In this document: positions 37,516-46,868 of the stretch, in pieces
Layout: every line of letters starts with the position of its first letter
How positions within the stretch are numbered: the stretch's first letter is position 1
Assembly: GCF_015477765.1 (NCBI RefSeq)
Contig: NZ_JADLQQ010000002.1
Span: 124,001 to 188,000, forward strand
Source of the DNA: Nocardia transvalensis
GTDB lineage: Bacteria; Actinomycetota; Actinomycetes; Mycobacteriales; Mycobacteriaceae
Reading direction: 5' to 3'
Length of the DNA stretch: 64,000 nucleotides
Program-made: the position numbers and the translations under genes
The notes under the pieces: generated by a model
Database searches by the model: none
What the model saw: the letters and a program-made list of their open reading frames with translations, nothing else
Told to the model about the DNA's origin: nothing

Positions 37516-38172
37516 CTACCGAATTGCCGTGATCGCCTTCGACAGCGGCGTGTCGCCGGAGACCAGTTCCAAGGTCTTCCCGACCGTGTTGCGTGCGGTG
37601 AGCAGTTCCGCCAGCACCGCGGCGACATCCGCGCGCGGGACCGAGCCGTAGGAGCCCGGCGCTTCGACAAGGGTGACCAGACCGGTCCCCGGGTCGTCGG
37701 TGAGACGGCCGGGCCGCAGGATCGTCCAGTCCAGCGGGCGCGCCCGCAGATCCTCCTCGGCCTGGGTCTTGGCGTCTATATAAGCGGCCCACACCTCGTC
37801 GCTGTCGGGCGCCGGGGGCCGGCCCGCGCCCATACTCGAGATCTGCACGAACCGCCGCACGCCGGACTGCTGCGCCGCCTCGGCCAGTTTCACCGAGCCG
37901 TCCCGATCGACGGTGTACTTGCGATCCACGCCGCTGCCCGGTCCGGCACCGGCGGCGAACACCGCGGCATCGGCACCGTCCAGCGCGGCGGCGATATCGG
38001 CCGGTGCGGCGTTCTCGAGATCCAGGACCACGGGTTCGGCGCCCGCGGCGGCCACGTCGGTGGCGTGATCCGGATTGCGGATGAGGCTGTGAACCTCGTC
38101 GCCGCGGCGACTGAGCAGTTCAGCCAGGATGAGTGCGATCTTGCCGTGTCCGCCCGCGATGACAATGCGCAT
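37516..38172 (-). CDS. NAD(P)H-binding atypical SDR
   Basis: A 218-residue atypical short-chain dehydrogenase (NmrA/YwnB-like). MRIVIAGGHGKIALILAELL is the dinucleotide loop. AVFAAGAGPGSGVDRKYTVD, FVQISSMGAGR and WTILRPGRLTDDPGTG are characteristic of this NAD(P)-binding group, which includes non-catalytic redox sensors and quinone reductases. It is convergent with the first lipase and divergent from the second; nothing ties it to either. Confidence 0.9.
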   Translation of the reverse strand: MRIVIAGGHGKIALILAELLSRRGDEVHSLIRNPDHATDVAAAGAEPVVLDLENAAPADIAAALDGADAAVFAAGAGPGSGVDRKYTVDRDGSVKLAEAAQQSGVRRFVQISSMGAGRPPAPDSDEVWAAYIDAKTQAEEDLRARPLDWTILRPGRLTDDPGTGLVTLVEAPGSYGSVPRADVAAVLAELLTARNTVGKTLELVSGDTPLSKAITAIR

Positions 38173-38347
38173 GGGCACCAATCGTACCGAGCGTCTCGAA
38201 CCGGACTCGCGATGCACACGAAACGGCGACAATCGAGCTACCGGCCGAGTCCTGCCCGTACCCTCGAACCACCTGGTATGGCGGGCTCAGACGTTCGGGA
38301 CTGGGCACATGTGGCGGTTGGCCAGGGTGAACCCATGGGGGTGAGTC

Positions 38348-39736
38348 ATGCGGGGCTGGCGCGTCCTCGTCACCGTTGTGCTGCTTCTCGGCGGACCGAC
38401 AATGGTTGCCGCACAGGCGCAACCACTGTTACCCGGGCTTCCGGCGCTGCCGTCGATCCCGCCGCCACCCGGCCCGGGACTGCCCGGCCTGCAGCAGTGG
38501 ATCGATACGGTCGTTCCGCCCCCGCCGATAGTGGAGCCGCCCGGCTCGGTCGTGGCGGCCGACCTCACCCCGGATGTGGCGCGGCTGCAGGCCGCGGTGC
38601 TGCCCTCGGACGTCGGCGATCCGCTGTTCGACCGCTGGCCACCGAATCTGGAGACCTACACTCCCGGCGCTGTCATCGAGATGCGCGATGTGACGGCCAC
38701 CGCGGCGCCGCTGCTCCTGGCCCCGGTGCGGCAGGTGCTGCAGGTGAAGTTCCGCACCACCGACGCCCACGACGCACCCTCGTTCGCGACCGCCTCGCTG
38801 GTGATCCCCGCGGCGGCCCGGCCCGGCCCGGGCGCGCGGCCGGTGGTCGTGAACAACCTGCCGATCGATGCCCTCGGCCGCGCCTGTACACCGAGTTACA
38901 CACTGGCACACGGTTTTACGGTCAATACCAGCACGACCGACTACCTCCCGCCCACCACCCAGCTGGCGCTGCTGCGCGGCTATGCGGTGCTGATTCCCGA
39001 CCACGAGGGTCCCCGCATGGCCTACGCCGAGCCGTACGTCGCGGGGCATGCGGTACTGGATGCCGTTCGCGCCGTCCGCGCGCTGCTGCCCGCCGAGTTC
39101 GGTGACAGCCGCTTCGCCATGCACGGCTACTCCGGCGGCGCCATCGCCACCCGGGGCGCGGTCGCGCTGATCGATTCCTATGCACCGGAATTGGCGCAGG
39201 TCATTGTCGGCGCCGCGCTCGGTGGCGTCCCGGCCGACTATCAGATCCTGGGACGTAGTATGAACGCCAACCTGGCCTCCGGGGTGTTCCTGGCCGCCAC
39301 GTTCGGCGTCGGCCGCGAGCGCCCGGAAATCCTGTCCCGGATGAACAACCTCGCCCGCTGGGCGGCGATCTCACCGCTCAAGGACACCTGTGTCGGGGTT
39401 TTCGCGCTCCCCGGTGTGCTGATGCTGCCGATCGACATCGCCGCCGACATCCCCGATCCGCTGCAGAGCGACCTGGCCGACGACATCTATCGGGTCACGC
39501 GGATGCAGGATATGAAGTCGGCGGTCCCGCTCTACATCTACAACGGCGAACAGGAGTTCTGGATCCCCGCCGAGGGCGCCCGCGCCCTGTACCGCGAGCA
39601 GTGCACCCTGGGCGCGCCCGCGGTCTACCGCAGCGTATTCGGCGAACACATCATCGGCGCGGTCCTCGGCTACCCCGAGGCCATTCACTGGATCGACCAA
39701 CGCCTCCAGGGCATACCCGCGCCCAACGAATGCTGA
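38348..39736 (+). CDS. Secreted LIP-family lipase with proline-rich N terminus
   Basis: A 462-residue secretory lipase. The signal peptide (VLVTVVLLLGGPTMVAAQA) is followed by a proline-rich linker (ALPSIPPPPGPGLPGLQQW), then the lipase domain with FAMHGYSGGAIATRGAVAL as nucleophile elbow. Candidate acid and base lie in YNGEQEFWIPAEGA and FGEHIIGAVLG. It is a paralogue of 36287-37501 but only distantly similar. Convergent with the acyl-CoA carboxylase gene. Confidence 0.92.
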   Translation: MRGWRVLVTVVLLLGGPTMVAAQAQPLLPGLPALPSIPPPPGPGLPGLQQWIDTVVPPPPIVEPPGSVVAADLTPDVARLQAAVLPSDVGDPLFDRWPPNLETYTPGAVIEMRDVTATAAPLLLAPVRQVLQVKFRTTDAHDAPSFATASLVIPAAARPGPGARPVVVNNLPIDALGRACTPSYTLAHGFTVNTSTTDYLPPTTQLALLRGYAVLIPDHEGPRMAYAEPYVAGHAVLDAVRAVRALLPAEFGDSRFAMHGYSGGAIATRGAVALIDSYAPELAQVIVGAALGGVPADYQILGRSMNANLASGVFLAATFGVGRERPEILSRMNNLARWAAISPLKDTCVGVFALPGVLMLPIDIAADIPDPLQSDLADDIYRVTRMQDMKSAVPLYIYNGEQEFWIPAEGARALYREQCTLGAPAVYRSVFGEHIIGAVLGYPEAIHWIDQRLQGIPAPNEC

Positions 39737-39745
39737 TTCCGGGAG

Positions 39746-41296
39746 CTACATCGGGAACAGGTTGTGTTTGCGCGGGTTCGGGCGGCGGGCGGCCTCCTTG
39801 TCGCGCAGGAGGCGCAGGGCCTTGCGGATTTCGAGGCGGGTCTGCGACGGCTCGATGACCGCGTCGATGTAGCCGCGCTCGGCCGCGATCCACGGGTTGA
39901 CGAGGGTGGCGTTGAAGAAGTCGATCATCTGCTGCCGCACCGCCTCTCGCTGCTCGGGTGGGGTGGCGGCAAGTTGACGGCGGCCGACGACGCCGACCAT
40001 GCTCTCCGCGCCCATCACCGCGATCCGTGCGGTCGGCCATGCCAGGCTGATATCCGCGCCGAGCTGTTTGCAACCCATCACCGCATAGCCGCCGCCATAG
40101 GCCTTGCGCACGACCACGGTCACGATCGGCACGGTCGCCTCGATCACCGCCCGGAAGAAGCGTCCGCCGCGCTTGATCACCCCGTTGCGTTCCTCCTGCA
40201 CACCCGGCAGCACACCAGGGGTGTCGACCACGAACACCACCGGCAAGCCGAACGCATCGCAGAGGCGTATGAAATGCGTTGCCTTGTCCGAACATTGGGC
40301 ATCGAGCGCGCCGCCGAGCACCAGTGGCTGATTGGCGACGACACCGACGCTGCGCCCGTCCACGCGGGTGAATCCGGTGATCAGATTCTGTGCGGTCGCC
40401 GCGCCGATCTCGTGGAACTCGCCGTCGTCGAAGATGCGCAACACGATGTCGTGCATGTCGTAGCCGGCCTTGTCCGAATCCGGGATGATCCGGTCCAGCT
40501 CCAGATCGTGTGCCGTCGGCTCGGGTTCCAGACCCGGGTTCACGATCGGTGGCTGCTCGAGGCAGCTCGACGGGAGATAGCTCAGGTAGGTCCGCACCCA
40601 CTCGAAGGCCGCCTGCTCGTTGGGCGCGACATGGTGGATGGTGCCGTTGCGCGCCTGCACCGCCGCACCGCCGAGCTCCTCGGCAGTGACGTCCTCACCG
40701 GTCACCGACTTGATCACATCCGGTCCGGTCACGAACATATACGAGTTCTCCGTGGCGACCAGCACATCCATGTTCACCGGCCCGTACACCGCCCCGGCCG
40801 CACATTTGCCCAGCATCACCGCGACCATCGGCACGAAACCCGACAGCTCCTCCTGTCGCCGGCACATCAGCGCGAACCAGGACAGCGAGGTGACCGCGTC
40901 CTGGATGCGGGCACCGCCGGAATCGTTGATCGCCACCACCGGGCAGGCGTTCCGATAGGCGAATTCCATGGCAGCGGCGACCTTGCGGCCGAACATTTCC
41001 CCGACCGACCCGCCGTACACGGTCTGGTCGTGCGCGATCACCACTACCGGGCGGCCGTCGACAGCGCCGCGCCCGGTGACTACGCCGTCGCCGTAGAAGG
41101 CGTCGGGGCTACCGGGTTGGCGCATCAGCGCCCCGGTTTCGACGAAACTTCCCGGATCCAGCAGCATCCGTATGCGTTCGCGGGCGCTGGGAATGCCTTT
41201 GTTGCGGCGTTTGTCGATTCCGGCCTGTCCCGCCGGTTCTTCCGCAAGTTCGAGGAGTTTGTGCAGCTGCTGCAGCTTTCCTCGGGTGCCCGTCAT
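39746..41296 (-). CDS. Acyl-CoA carboxylase, beta (carboxyltransferase) subunit
   Basis: A 516-residue AccD/PccB-type carboxyltransferase with both crotonase-like halves: [57 protein letters not shown] and [15 protein letters not shown]. It transfers carboxyl from biotin to acetyl-, propionyl- or long-chain acyl-CoA, feeding fatty and mycolic acid synthesis. No alpha subunit is nearby. The ATG at 41296 fits the family start; the in-frame upstream sequence does not look coding. Confidence 0.94.
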   Translation of the reverse strand: MTGTRGKLQQLHKLLELAEEPAGQAGIDKRRNKGIPSARERIRMLLDPGSFVETGALMRQPGSPDAFYGDGVVTGRGAVDGRPVVVIAHDQTVYGGSVGEMFGRKVAAAMEFAYRNACPVVAINDSGGARIQDAVTSLSWFALMCRRQEELSGFVPMVAVMLGKCAAGAVYGPVNMDVLVATENSYMFVTGPDVIKSVTGEDVTAEELGGAAVQARNGTIHHVAPNEQAAFEWVRTYLSYLPSSCLEQPPIVNPGLEPEPTAHDLELDRIIPDSDKAGYDMHDIVLRIFDDGEFHEIGAATAQNLITGFTRVDGRSVGVVANQPLVLGGALDAQCSDKATHFIRLCDAFGLPVVFVVDTPGVLPGVQEERNGVIKRGGRFFRAVIEATVPIVTVVVRKAYGGGYAVMGCKQLGADISLAWPTARIAVMGAESMVGVVGRRQLAATPPEQREAVRQQMIDFFNATLVNPWIAAERGYIDAVIEPSQTRLEIRKALRLLRDKEAARRPNPRKHNLFPM

Positions 41297-41885
41297 GCTG
41301 GATGGTGCCTTTCCACTGTCGACGCGGAGGCCGTGCACTCTCGCACGGCGATCCGTCCTGCACGCTACCGTCCGGAATCGCATCCAACCAGTGGTTGCTC
41401 ATCGACCGAGCACCGTCACAAGAAATTCGCGTCCCGTGCTGTCGACTGTCATCACGGCGCGTCGGCGGCAATTTGTGTCGCGCCCCTAGGGCCGCTCCGG
41501 CCCGTTCATGAATTGTCATCGGATTCCCCGCGTTTCGATGGTGTGGCGTTTCCGTGGCCGTACCGTGATGGCAGCGCGGCGCCGGATTTTTTGCGCGGTC
41601 GGCGCCGCGTTCCGGCCGAGAAACGTGCCGGGAGATCCCTGGCGTCGGCGCGCCGCACCCGAACAGGAAAGGAGGCGCCGGTTCGGTCGCCGTGCCAGCC
41701 ACTGCCGGGCGGCGCCCCGAAATTCCAACCCTGCCGTCCGGTTGCGCACCGCCGCACCGTGGCACGGACTCCAACCCCTCCTTGCACGGTGCGTGTGCGT
41801 GGTAGTGGACCACCCGCCGGACGCGACCTCACCCCCGGCGCCCGGCGGGAACCCGCCCACCGTGACCCTGATTCCGGAGCGATCC
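41297..41885. other. Large divergent intergenic region
   Basis: 589 bases between the carboxylase and PucR-type genes. The regulator frame is open across much of it, but the translation is Arg/Pro-rich and unlike a protein, so I treat it as non-coding. I see no hairpin or repeat of note. Promoters for both genes must lie here. Confidence 0.6.
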
Positions 41886-43073
41886 ATGACATCCTCGGCA
41901 CCGGCGGCTCCGACCGTGACAGCGAGACTGGCCGAACACTTCTGCACCGACCGCATTCGGCGGCCCGGCCACGCCGCGGAACTGTCCGCCGATGTGCGGG
42001 AGTGCCTGGCGCTGGCGCTCGAGGCCGTCGCCGGGCCGCACACCACGATACGGGTGGCGGAGCTGGTCGGGCGGGCCGAACAGTGGGCGCGCGAAGGCAT
42101 CGATCTCGACTCCGTGTTGCGTGCCTACCACGAGGCGATTCGCAGCGCATTCGAACGGGTCGTGGGGGAGCAGCCCGGCGGCCCGGCGGAACTGCTGGCC
42201 GGCATCGAGCAGGTCCTGCGGCTGCTGGAGACCGTCACGGTCGCCACCTCCTCGGCCTATCTCGATCAGCATCGGCGGGCCGCGCGGCATCATCAGACCG
42301 CCGCGCAGACGCTGGTGACGGCGCTGCTGAGCGGTCGCGGGCGCGCCGCGCTGGCGCGGCGCACCGGGATCAGCGTCGCCGCCGCATATCAGGTGGTGGC
42401 CCTTGCCGTTCCGCCGCACCCGGGGGAGCGCGACCCCCGCCTCGACGCCGAGGGCGTGGCCCGGCGCAAGCTGCGGCGACTGCAGAGTGCGCTGGCTCCC
42501 GTCCTGGGTTCGCGGGCGCTGTCGCTGCTGTCGGTGGACGGCGGCACCGTCCTGGTGCCGGTCGACGATCCGCCCGCGGTGACCGGCGGGCTCACGATGA
42601 CGGCCGACACCCTCGACGTGTTGTCGGCGGCCGCGTCGGTGCCGCTGACCGCCACGGTGGTCACCGGGCCCACCGAGCGCATCCCCGAACTCGCCGAGCA
42701 GGCGCACGACCTGCTCGAGCTGGTGCGTGCCCTGGGCCGCGGCCCGGGACTGTACCGAATGCCGGATGTGGCCATGGAATATCAGATGACCCGGCCCGGA
42801 CCCGCGCGCGAACATCTGGCCGCGGTTCTCGCCCCGCTGGTATCGCATCCGGACCTGCTGGACACGCTGCGGATGTATCTGGATTGCGGCCTGGACCGTA
42901 AGGCGACGGCCCAGCGGATGCGCATCCATCCCAACAGCGTCTCGCATCGGCTGCGGCGCATCGAACGGCTGACCGGCATCGATCCGGCGCATCCGGCCGG
43001 GATTTCGCGCGCCAGCCTCGCGCTGCTGGCCCACGACCTGGCAACCGCCTCTCGCACGAAGGAGTACGCGTGA
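41886..43073 (+). CDS. PucR/CdaR-type transcriptional regulator
   Basis: A 395-residue regulator. An N-terminal alpha-helical RsbT-like domain (residues about 30-160; ELVGRAEQWAREGIDLDSVL) is followed by a GGDEF-like middle part and the PucR C-terminal helix-turn-helix (LLDTLRMYLDCGLDRKATAQ, then RMRIHPNSVSHRLRRIERLT). It lies upstream of, and overlaps by 4 bases, an acyl-ACP desaturase and an antigen 85-like gene, so it probably controls this lipid operon. ATG at 41886 is chosen by family length. Confidence 0.9.
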   Translation: MTSSAPAAPTVTARLAEHFCTDRIRRPGHAAELSADVRECLALALEAVAGPHTTIRVAELVGRAEQWAREGIDLDSVLRAYHEAIRSAFERVVGEQPGGPAELLAGIEQVLRLLETVTVATSSAYLDQHRRAARHHQTAAQTLVTALLSGRGRAALARRTGISVAAAYQVVALAVPPHPGERDPRLDAEGVARRKLRRLQSALAPVLGSRALSLLSVDGGTVLVPVDDPPAVTGGLTMTADTLDVLSAAASVPLTATVVTGPTERIPELAEQAHDLLELVRALGRGPGLYRMPDVAMEYQMTRPGPAREHLAAVLAPLVSHPDLLDTLRMYLDCGLDRKATAQRMRIHPNSVSHRLRRIERLTGIDPAHPAGISRASLALLAHDLATASRTKEYA

Positions 43074-44044
43074 CAATCGCCATGACCGATCGGGACATCC
43101 TGCGCGAGCTGGAGCCCGTCGCCGAGCGCCACCTCGAGGAGCATCTGCGCAAGGCCAAGACGTGGAACCCCCACGACTACGTGCCCTGGGACGACGGCCG
43201 CAATTTCGAGGCCCTCGGCGGAATCGACTGGGAGCCCGGCCAATCGGGCCTGTCGGAGGTGGCGCGGGTGGCGATGGTGACCAATCTGCTGACCGAGGAC
43301 AATCTGCCCTCCTACCATCGCGAGATCGCCGAAAGCTTCGGCCTGGACGGGGTGTGGGGCACCTGGGTGAACCGCTGGACGGCCGAGGAGAATCGGCATT
43401 CCATCGTGATGCGCGACTATCTGGTCGTCACCCGTGCGGTGGATCCCGTTGCGCTGGAACAGGCTCGGATGGCGCATATGACCACCGGCATCGCCAGCCC
43501 CGACGGTCCGCAATTTCTGCGCGGGGTCGCGTATGTGACGCTGCAGGAGCTGGCGACGCGCATCAGCCACCGCAACACCGGCACCGCCTGCGCAGAGCCG
43601 GTCGCCGAGCGCATGCTGCAGCGCATCGCCACCGACGAGAACCTGCATATGGTGTTCTACCGCAGCGTGTCCGGCGCCGCGCTGGACCTCACACCGAACG
43701 AGATGATGCGGGCGATCACCTCGGTGGTGACGCGATTCCAGATGCCGGGGCTGACCCAGCCCAACTTCCGGCGCAATGCGGTGCTACTGGCCAAACACGG
43801 CATCTACGATCTGCGCCAGCATCTGGATGTGGTGCTGCGGCCGGTGCTGCGGGCCTGGCAGGTGTTCGACCGCACCGACCTGACCGGTGACGGGGCGCGT
43901 GCCCGCGACGAATTGGCCGACTACCTGGACGATCTCGAGACCAAGGCCCGGCGGTTCGAGGAGCAGCGCGAACGGGTGAGGGCCCGGGAAGCCGCACGGG
44001 CGGAGGCCGCGGCCCGGCCGAGAACGGGGGTGACGGCGCAATGA
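43070..44044 (+). CDS. Acyl-ACP desaturase (DesA-type)
   Basis: A 324-residue soluble stearoyl-ACP-desaturase-like di-iron protein. TEDNLPSYHREIAESFG, NRWTAEENRHSIVMRDYL (first E-E-N-R-H), and ATDENLHMVFYRSV (second D-E-N-x-x-H) give the iron ligands. It should introduce a double bond into acyl-ACP, as DesA1/DesA2 do in mycolic acid synthesis. The GTG overlaps the regulator stop and follows AAGGAG by 6 bases; ATG at 43082 is an alternative. The next gene overlaps by 4 bases. Confidence 0.94.
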   Translation: MTIAMTDRDILRELEPVAERHLEEHLRKAKTWNPHDYVPWDDGRNFEALGGIDWEPGQSGLSEVARVAMVTNLLTEDNLPSYHREIAESFGLDGVWGTWVNRWTAEENRHSIVMRDYLVVTRAVDPVALEQARMAHMTTGIASPDGPQFLRGVAYVTLQELATRISHRNTGTACAEPVAERMLQRIATDENLHMVFYRSVSGAALDLTPNEMMRAITSVVTRFQMPGLTQPNFRRNAVLLAKHGIYDLRQHLDVVLRPVLRAWQVFDRTDLTGDGARARDELADYLDDLETKARRFEEQRERVRAREAARAEAAARPRTGVTAQ

Positions 44045-45066
44045 GCGCACGCGCCGCATTCGGCGCCGCGGCCGTGGTGGCCGCGACCGCGCTGACGGCG
44101 GCGCCGGCGCGTGCGGACGCGCCCGTGCCCGCGGTCCCGCCGGTGATCGACCCGGCCGTGACCCGAACCGAGCTGGCTCGCGCCGAAAGCCGGGGGCCGG
44201 GATGGGAGCGGCTGTCTGTGGCCTCGGCCTCGATGCGGCGGGTGATCGCCGTGGACGTGCTGCACGGGTCGGGTGCCGCGCCGCGTCCGACGCTGTACCT
44301 GCTGGATGGTGTCGAGGCCGAATCCACCTCCGCCTGGCTCACGAAAGGGCGTGCGGCGGAGTTCTTTTCCGGCAAGCCGGTGGATGTGGTGCTCACCAGC
44401 GGCGGGGTCGGCAGCATGTACACCGACTGGGCCCACTACGACCGGACGCTGGGCCTCAACAGGTGGGAGACCTTCCTTATCGACGAACTTCCCCCGATTG
44501 TGGAGGCATATCTGCGCTCCGATGGCCGTCGGGCCATCGCGGGGGTCTCGATGGGCGCGCAGGGGGCGATGATGCTGGCCCAGCGCCATCCGGGGCGCTA
44601 CCTGGCCGTCGCCGGGATCAGCGGATGCTATTCCACCGCAGACGATCTCGGGCAGGCCGTCACCCGCATCACCGTGGGCTCGCGCGGCGGTAATCCCGAG
44701 AACCTGTGGGGCCCACCGACCTCGCCGGAGTGGGCCGCACACGACAGCCACCTGGGCGCGGAAGCCTTGCGCGGCACCACGATCCACCTGTCGTCCGCCA
44801 CCGGCCTGCCGAACCTTACCGACCTGACCGCCATAGCCGCCGCTCCCGACATCCTGGAGGCGCTGCGCGTCGCCGGAGGCGGCGCCGCTCTGGAGGCCGG
44901 CGCACGCTCGTGCACCGACCGATTCGCCCAACGCCTGTCCCACCTGGGCATCCCCGCCACCGTCCACTACGAGCCCGCGGGCACCCACGCCTGGCCCGAT
45001 TTCGCCACCCAACTGCCCGCCGCCTGGACCACCATCTCTGCGGCCCTGGGACTTCCGCGGGAGTGA
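44041..45066 (+). CDS. Secreted antigen 85-like esterase/mycolyltransferase family protein
   Basis: A 341-residue secreted alpha/beta hydrolase of the esterase/antigen 85 family. A signal peptide covers residues 1-26 (VVAATALTAAPARADAP). PTLYLLDGVEAESTSAW, SGGVGSMYTDW and AIAGVSMGAQGAMMLAQRHP (nucleophile Ser in G-V-S-M-G) are typical. HAWPDF near the end supplies the His. It may transfer or hydrolyse mycolates. Its operon with a desaturase and a regulator suggests a coordinated envelope-lipid function. Confidence 0.9.
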   Translation: MSARAAFGAAAVVAATALTAAPARADAPVPAVPPVIDPAVTRTELARAESRGPGWERLSVASASMRRVIAVDVLHGSGAAPRPTLYLLDGVEAESTSAWLTKGRAAEFFSGKPVDVVLTSGGVGSMYTDWAHYDRTLGLNRWETFLIDELPPIVEAYLRSDGRRAIAGVSMGAQGAMMLAQRHPGRYLAVAGISGCYSTADDLGQAVTRITVGSRGGNPENLWGPPTSPEWAAHDSHLGAEALRGTTIHLSSATGLPNLTDLTAIAAAPDILEALRVAGGGAALEAGARSCTDRFAQRLSHLGIPATVHYEPAGTHAWPDFATQLPAAWTTISAALGLPRE

Positions 45067-45438
45067 TCACGCGGGCTCATTGCCGAGGCGGTCGCGGGGA
45101 ACAGCGGCCGGAACGAGGAGATGTGATGGTTATGATCCGATCGATGTCCGTGATTGATTCGTGATCGTCTGCGACTCTGGGTAATTCACCGAAACCGAGT
45201 CGGCCCATTGTGATGAATACCGGCAATTCCTGTCGGCGGCATAGAAATCGGACCGGCATCGGCTGAATTGTGTACCTTCATGGCGGAGACATGGCTTTCT
45301 CGTGAGATATCGAAGAGTCGAACGGAGTTCGTATACCTCCTCGCGCCCACAGTTCTAGCGTGGCCGCAGTTTCGTGAGCCGGAAATCATTGCCCGGCAGC
45401 GAAACTGCGAACACTGTGGTTCTGCAGGAAGGCATGGA
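45067..45438. other. Intergenic region with a 10-bp inverted repeat
   Basis: 372 bases without a credible gene between the antigen 85-like gene and the first class 2 lipase. The stretch 45365-45409 has CGCAGTTTCG and CGAAACTGCG as perfect inverted arms 25 bases apart, ending 29 bases before the lipase ATG. It could be an operator or a leader hairpin. Confidence 0.55.
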
Positions 45439-46665
45439 ATGAGACGACGTACTCGCCGCACGCCGCTGGGCGCCGCGGTTGTCGCCGGGGTCGCATTGCT
45501 CACCGTGAGCTTCGCGGGCATCGGCGCGAATGCCGAACCGGATTCGGCATCGAGCAGACAGCAGCAGGAACGGGAACTGGCCGATTACATCGCCCAGGGC
45601 CTGAAGAACAAGGCCGCCCGCCCGATCGTCGACAGCGGTAGCGCCGGCACCGGGTCGGCGTGCACCTCCGGCAGTGGCGCAGGCTCGGGCAACGGGTCCG
45701 GCGACTGCTACGGCGGTTCCGGTTCGAGCTCGGGCTCGGCGGGCGGTACCTCCTCCGACACGGTGGGCCACGGTCCCGCCCAGAGCGCGTGGCTGGCCGC
45801 ATTCGGCTACGGCCTGCTCAACCCGGACGTGGCGCCGCCGGGCACCAACGACTGGAACTGCAAGCCGACCGCCGAGCATCCCGAACCCGTGGTGCTGGTG
45901 CACGGCACCTGGGAGAACGCCTACGACAACTTCGCGTTCATCAGCCGGCCCATCCACGACGCGGGCTACTGCGTATTCACCTTCAATTACGGCCGGGCAA
46001 ACCTGCTGCAGGGCGGCGGGCTCGGCTCGATCCTGCCGGGCCGTCACGGCACCGGCTACATCCAGGAATCGTCGAAACAGTTGGCGGCGTTCGTGGATCG
46101 GGTGCTCGCGGCCACCGGAGCGGAGAAGGTGAACATCGTCGGCCATTCCCAGGGCGGCACGATGTCGCGGTGGTATCTGAAATTCGACGGCGGCGCCGAG
46201 AAGGTGCATCACGAGATCACCTTCGGGGCAACCAATCACGGCACCACCCTGCTCGGCATCGGCGCCCTGGGCCGGGCCATCAACAACTTCGGTATCGATG
46301 TGCTCGGCCTGGTCGAGATCTTCGTGGGCCATTCCGGAATTCAGCAGACGGTCGGCTCGGATTTCATCAACCAGCTCAACGCGGGCGGCGACACGGTGCC
46401 CGGCGTGGACTACACCGTGGTCGGCACCCGCTACGACCAGGTCACCACGCCGTACGATCTGACGTTCCTGCGCCCGGGTCCCGGCGCGACGGTCCGCAAC
46501 ATCACCCTGCAGGACGGCTGCGAACAGGATGTCTCCGACCACCTGACCATCATGTATTCGCCACGGGCCCTGTCGATCATTCTCAATACGCTCGACCCGG
46601 CACAGACCCCGGCCCTGGAGTGCACGTTCAACCCGTGGCTGCTGGGCGGCGGCGGCAAACTCTGA
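45439..46665 (+). CDS. Secreted class 2 lipase (EstA/LipB-like), paralogue 1
   Basis: A 408-residue secreted lipase (PF01674 type). The signal peptide runs to about residue 34. A Gly/Ser-rich, cysteine-containing insert (residues about 70-105; GSGAGSGNGSGDCYGGSGSS) precedes the catalytic domain. PVVLVHGTWENAYDNFAFIS forms the oxyanion region and NIVGHSQGGTMSRWYLKF the nucleophile elbow. SDHLTIMYSP near the end holds the His. A tandem paralogue follows 203 bases downstream with an identical start context (GGAAGGCATGGAATGAGACG). Confidence 0.92.
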   Translation: MRRRTRRTPLGAAVVAGVALLTVSFAGIGANAEPDSASSRQQQERELADYIAQGLKNKAARPIVDSGSAGTGSACTSGSGAGSGNGSGDCYGGSGSSSGSAGGTSSDTVGHGPAQSAWLAAFGYGLLNPDVAPPGTNDWNCKPTAEHPEPVVLVHGTWENAYDNFAFISRPIHDAGYCVFTFNYGRANLLQGGGLGSILPGRHGTGYIQESSKQLAAFVDRVLAATGAEKVNIVGHSQGGTMSRWYLKFDGGAEKVHHEITFGATNHGTTLLGIGALGRAINNFGIDVLGLVEIFVGHSGIQQTVGSDFINQLNAGGDTVPGVDYTVVGTRYDQVTTPYDLTFLRPGPGATVRNITLQDGCEQDVSDHLTIMYSPRALSIILNTLDPAQTPALECTFNPWLLGGGGKL

Positions 46666-46868
46666 CAATTCACGCGCGCCGGGCGGTGACGTACCCCACC
46701 GCTCGGCGAACCGTCGCTCGTGGGGCCTGTAGCCGCGCCCGGCGTTTCGTGAAGCTGTGATTAACAATCGCGCGATGACGACCGCGCCTTCCTACCATGT
46801 GACGGCAAATTTCCGACCGGAAACGTTCTCCGGTTTCGGTGCGTATGGGTTGTGTAGGAAGGCATGGA

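Noticed and set aside
41508..41885. N-terminal extension of the PucR-type regulator
   Set aside because: The extension is Arg/Pro/Cys-rich and unlike a protein, and the family length is reached from ATG 41886.
39764..42901. 1045-codon plus-strand open frame
   Set aside because: It is the antisense shadow of the acyl-CoA carboxylase gene continuing into another frame of the PucR-type gene. The translation has no recognisable domain.
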